This document shows positions 62,053 to 64,000 of a stretch of DNA of 64,000 bases, piece by piece. Below the pieces are notes generated by a model. It had not been told where the DNA came from, did no database searches, and saw only the letters and a program-made list of their open reading frames with translations. The position numbers were made by a program, and so were the translations under genes. Source of the DNA: M3007 sp043764095 (GTDB lineage: Bacteria > Bacteroidota > Bacteroidia > Chitinophagales > Saprospiraceae); contig JAYUKX010000056.1 in the NCBI GenBank assembly GCA_043764095.1, positions 62,001 through 126,000 on the forward strand. Reading direction: 5' to 3'. Within the stretch, counting starts at the first letter, position 1. Every line of letters starts with the position of its first letter.

Positions 62053-62988
62053 ATGCTTAGTCGTCGTAGCGTTCGTGTAAAAGTAATGCAATTGCTGTAC
62101 ATGCTTAATAGAGATGAAGGTCTCAAATTTAGCGAAATGGTAAAAGCATACAACGATGGTATCTGGAAAACATACGAATTGTATATTTTTGAACTTTACC
62201 TCCTGTTGAAGGTAACACAGCAAGCGGAAAGCGATGCTCAAACCCGCGCAGCCAAATACCTACCTACCGAAAACGATAAGGCATTTCTCCCCATATTATA
62301 TACCAATCCTTGTACAAAAAGTTTGGCCAACCACGTGGGTTTCCTCCAATTGGTGGAAAAATACAAACCTACGCTAGAAATCGATACCGATTTGGTGCGC
62401 CGTATGTATTATGCTTTTGCCGAAACGCCCGAGTATAAAACCTATATCAACGCCGAAACGCATACCGATCCAGAGCATTCTAAAATTTTGTTAGAACTCT
62501 ATAAGTTTCTAGGTTCCAATGATATCTTTATTGAAATGTGCGAGGAGCGTTTTAATAACATGACCGATGACGAGTCATTGGTATCCGGTGCCATGAAAAA
62601 GACGCTCAAAAGTATGCCTGTGAGCGGTGAATTTTACGAAGAACACGCACCCGCCGACGAAACAGTACGCATTTACGGAGAGGATTTACTCCGCAAAACC
62701 AGCCAATTGGATGCCGAACTGTTCAACGATATTAATCCAATGCTCGAAAACTGGGATGCCGATCGCGTGGCCATTCTCGATATGATTATGCTCAAAATGG
62801 CCTTGTGCGAATTGCTGCATTTCCCTACGATCCCCACCAAAGTGACGCTCAACGAGTACGTGGAAATTTCGAAAAACTACTCCACCGATAAAAGTAAGGA
62901 CTTTATCAATGGTATATTAGACCGTTTGATGAAACAATTCTTGGAAAGTGGCCAAATACAAAAAGAAGGCCGTGGCCTGATCGAATAA
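62053..62988 (+). CDS. nusB: Transcription antitermination factor NusB (long Bacteroidota form)
   Basis: 311 residues, twice the length of E. coli NusB. Residues 1-50 carry the NusB start (LSRRSVRVKVMQLLYML), a middle section is specific to Bacteroidota, and the C-terminal NusB core (~200-305) has DRVAILDMIMLKMALCELLH and KVTLNEYVEISKNYSTDKSK. It binds boxA RNA with NusE during rRNA transcription. It overlaps ruvX by 1 nt. Confidence 0.93.
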   Translation: MLSRRSVRVKVMQLLYMLNRDEGLKFSEMVKAYNDGIWKTYELYIFELYLLLKVTQQAESDAQTRAAKYLPTENDKAFLPILYTNPCTKSLANHVGFLQLVEKYKPTLEIDTDLVRRMYYAFAETPEYKTYINAETHTDPEHSKILLELYKFLGSNDIFIEMCEERFNNMTDDESLVSGAMKKTLKSMPVSGEFYEEHAPADETVRIYGEDLLRKTSQLDAELFNDINPMLENWDADRVAILDMIMLKMALCELLHFPTIPTKVTLNEYVEISKNYSTDKSKDFINGILDRLMKQFLESGQIQKEGRGLIE

Positions 62989-63401
62989 TGCGTATCATGG
63001 CCATCGACTATGGTTTGAAACGGACGGGCATTGCAGTGACCGATCCGCTCAAGATCATTGCTAGTCCGCTGACCACCGTGCCTACCGCCGAGGCACTGGA
63101 ATTTATCCAAAAATATTGCACTACCGAGCAAGTAGAAGCCTTTGTGGTGGGTCTGCCCCTACACAAGGACGGGAATCCTACGCACGTATCCCCGCACGTG
63201 GACGCGTTTGCCGAACGCCTCCAAAAACTATTCCCCGACTGCACCATACACCGCCAAGACGAACGCATGAGTTCTGTGGCTGCCAAACAAATTATCCTAA
63301 ATAGCGGTATCAAAAAAATGAAACGCCAAGATAAGGCTTTGGTGGATAAAGTGGCGGCGGCGGTTATTTTGGAGCAGTTTATGGAGGAATGGTATTGGTG
63401 A
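62988..63401 (+). CDS. ruvX: Holliday-junction resolvase-like protein RuvX (YqgF)
   Basis: 137 residues, RNase H-like fold. N-terminal IMAIDYGLKRTGIAVTDPLK has the catalytic Asp; VVGLPLHKDGNPTHVSP and RQDERMSSVAAKQI are family motifs; the final ALVDKVAAAVILEQFM carries the last acidic residue. It works in 16S rRNA 5'-end maturation and possibly Holliday junction processing. The ATG overlaps the nusB stop (TAATG), so it is translationally coupled. Confidence 0.95.
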   Translation: MRIMAIDYGLKRTGIAVTDPLKIIASPLTTVPTAEALEFIQKYCTTEQVEAFVVGLPLHKDGNPTHVSPHVDAFAERLQKLFPDCTIHRQDERMSSVAAKQIILNSGIKKMKRQDKALVDKVAAAVILEQFMEEWYW

Positions 63402-63886
63402 GTGTGGGGCTATATCCGCCCCATCTCCTCCGCACAACCCACTTGCCTTTGCCGCGAAGATTTTAGTTTGCGGTTACCAAATGTGTTTGTCCAAGAGCGC
63501 ATAAAAGAGCGTTTGGAGAACTGCCATGAGCCTTTTACGTACCCGTCGATATAGGCTTGTGTAGCGGTAAAAAAACAGTTATACGTAAAAAAGGGAGGTA
63601 CAGATGATGATCTATTTCGTGCTTGCACCTACAAAGCAATGAATTATATATCAAAGCAGTCGTTTAAAATCTCAAAAACATTAGTATATTTAGGACGTTT
63701 CGTAAAATTTTATCTAAAAACATTAAAGAACTGCCTTACCTTTGACACCTTAGGAACGTTATCGAAATAAAGGTACAATTGATGCAAATCTTTTGCACCT
63801 TTATTCCAACACCATTCCTAAGAAACGTTTAAACAATAAATCATTATTTATACGTCTCAAACGTGACATACTATTTATTTTCAAGC
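63402..63886. other. Leader of a secreted-protein gene with promoter and two-tier hairpin
   Basis: 485 bp without a complete gene. TACCTTTG at 63737-63744 is a likely -7 element. The following leader folds as CTTAGGAA (63749-63756) with TTCCTAAG (63815-63822), AATAAAGGT (63766-63774) with ACCTTTATT (63797-63805), and GCAAA/TTTGC (63784-63788/63792-63796). A 72-codon minus frame at 63410-63628 has no supporting feature. Confidence 0.6.
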
Positions 63887-64000
63887 ATGAAGAAATTTTT
63901 CCTTGTAGCAGCGGCTTTTCTTTTTTTGGCCCTGAATCTTGTAGCGCAAGCCCCCATTAACAATGAATGTGCAACAGCCATTAATCTTGGGGTAGCACCA
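63887..64000 (+). CDS. Secreted protein, N-terminus only (cut by window edge)
   Basis: 38 codons are visible: a signal peptide (MKKFFLVAAAFLFLALNLVA/Q) and the start of a mature chain APINNECATAINLGVAP. The N-x-x-C-x-x-A-I-x-L opening is common in T9SS-exported proteins of Bacteroidota (PxNDxCxxAixL type). The rest lies beyond the window. A structured leader precedes the ATG. Confidence 0.75.
   Translation, partial: MKKFFLVAAAFLFLALNLVAQAPINNECATAINLGVAP

Noticed and set aside
63410..63628. 72-codon minus-strand frame after ruvX
   Set aside because: No motif, no promoter, and not bounded by a terminator.

Overview
The window comes from a Bacteroidota chromosome, most likely a Saprospiraceae-like member of Saprospiria/Chitinophagia (an inference). 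The evidence is type IX secretion (T9SS) sorting domains on three secreted proteins, a DUF5103 T9SS plug protein, the phylum-specific TAnnTTTG promoter element, a long Bacteroidota-type NusB, a probable glycine-lipid acyltransferase pair, and Bacteroidota families such as DUF4230, DUF2141 and DUF4345. No tRNA, rRNA or CRISPR array was seen.

Layout. 1-2.5 kb is accessory. It holds a formylglycine-generating-enzyme-fold (SUMF1) gene whose last ~40 codons look like the variable region of a diversity-generating retroelement (DGR), then a broken REP-associated tyrosine transposase (RAYT) carrying palindromes inside its reading frame. 2.6-14.5 kb is a coherent short-chain-fatty-acid module on the minus strand: acetyl-CoA synthetase, propionyl-CoA synthetase, a single-domain response regulator, a CbrA/CrbS-like symporter-histidine kinase, a small membrane protein, a porin, an MHS-type MFS transporter with a small partner, and an ArsR-like regulator. 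14.7-17.2 kb is a scar zone: a vestige of a second MFS gene joined to a truncated AraC-type cupin, an intact PhyH dioxygenase, half of a GH127-like protein and a frameshifted nuclease-like fragment.

17.3-41.2 kb is mostly housekeeping and envelope genes: DinB, SulP-carbonic anhydrase, an RNA m5C methyltransferase, a secreted GH16 glucanase, a PorV/PorQ-like barrel, uridine kinase facing a nucleoside transporter, DUF5103, a VIT1-like transporter, an SDR, a WecA-like transferase, alkaline phosphatase, DnaB, a TolB-like propeller and CinA. A DnaA-box cluster beside dnaB is a candidate origin. 41.2-50.4 kb holds a barrel protein, a 1-kb noncoding stretch with three terminator-like hairpins and a possible frameshifted micro-ORF, an ABC ATPase, a Crp-like regulator, AnmK, a TonB receptor and CorA.

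50.9-58.3 kb carries two tandem ~1,220-residue secreted reprolysin-like proteins. Both have Gln in place of the first zinc-binding His. 58.3-64 kb holds a large inverted repeat, an SGNH-like protein, a GlsA/GlsB-like acyltransferase pair, an ACP phosphodiesterase-like gene, nusB, ruvX and the start of another secreted protein.

Two genome-scale patterns stand out. One is a dispersed MITE-like family (four copies) with a central hairpin showing compensatory changes. The other is five genes with a TAnnTTTG element ending exactly 4 nt before ATG, which suggests leaderless transcripts.
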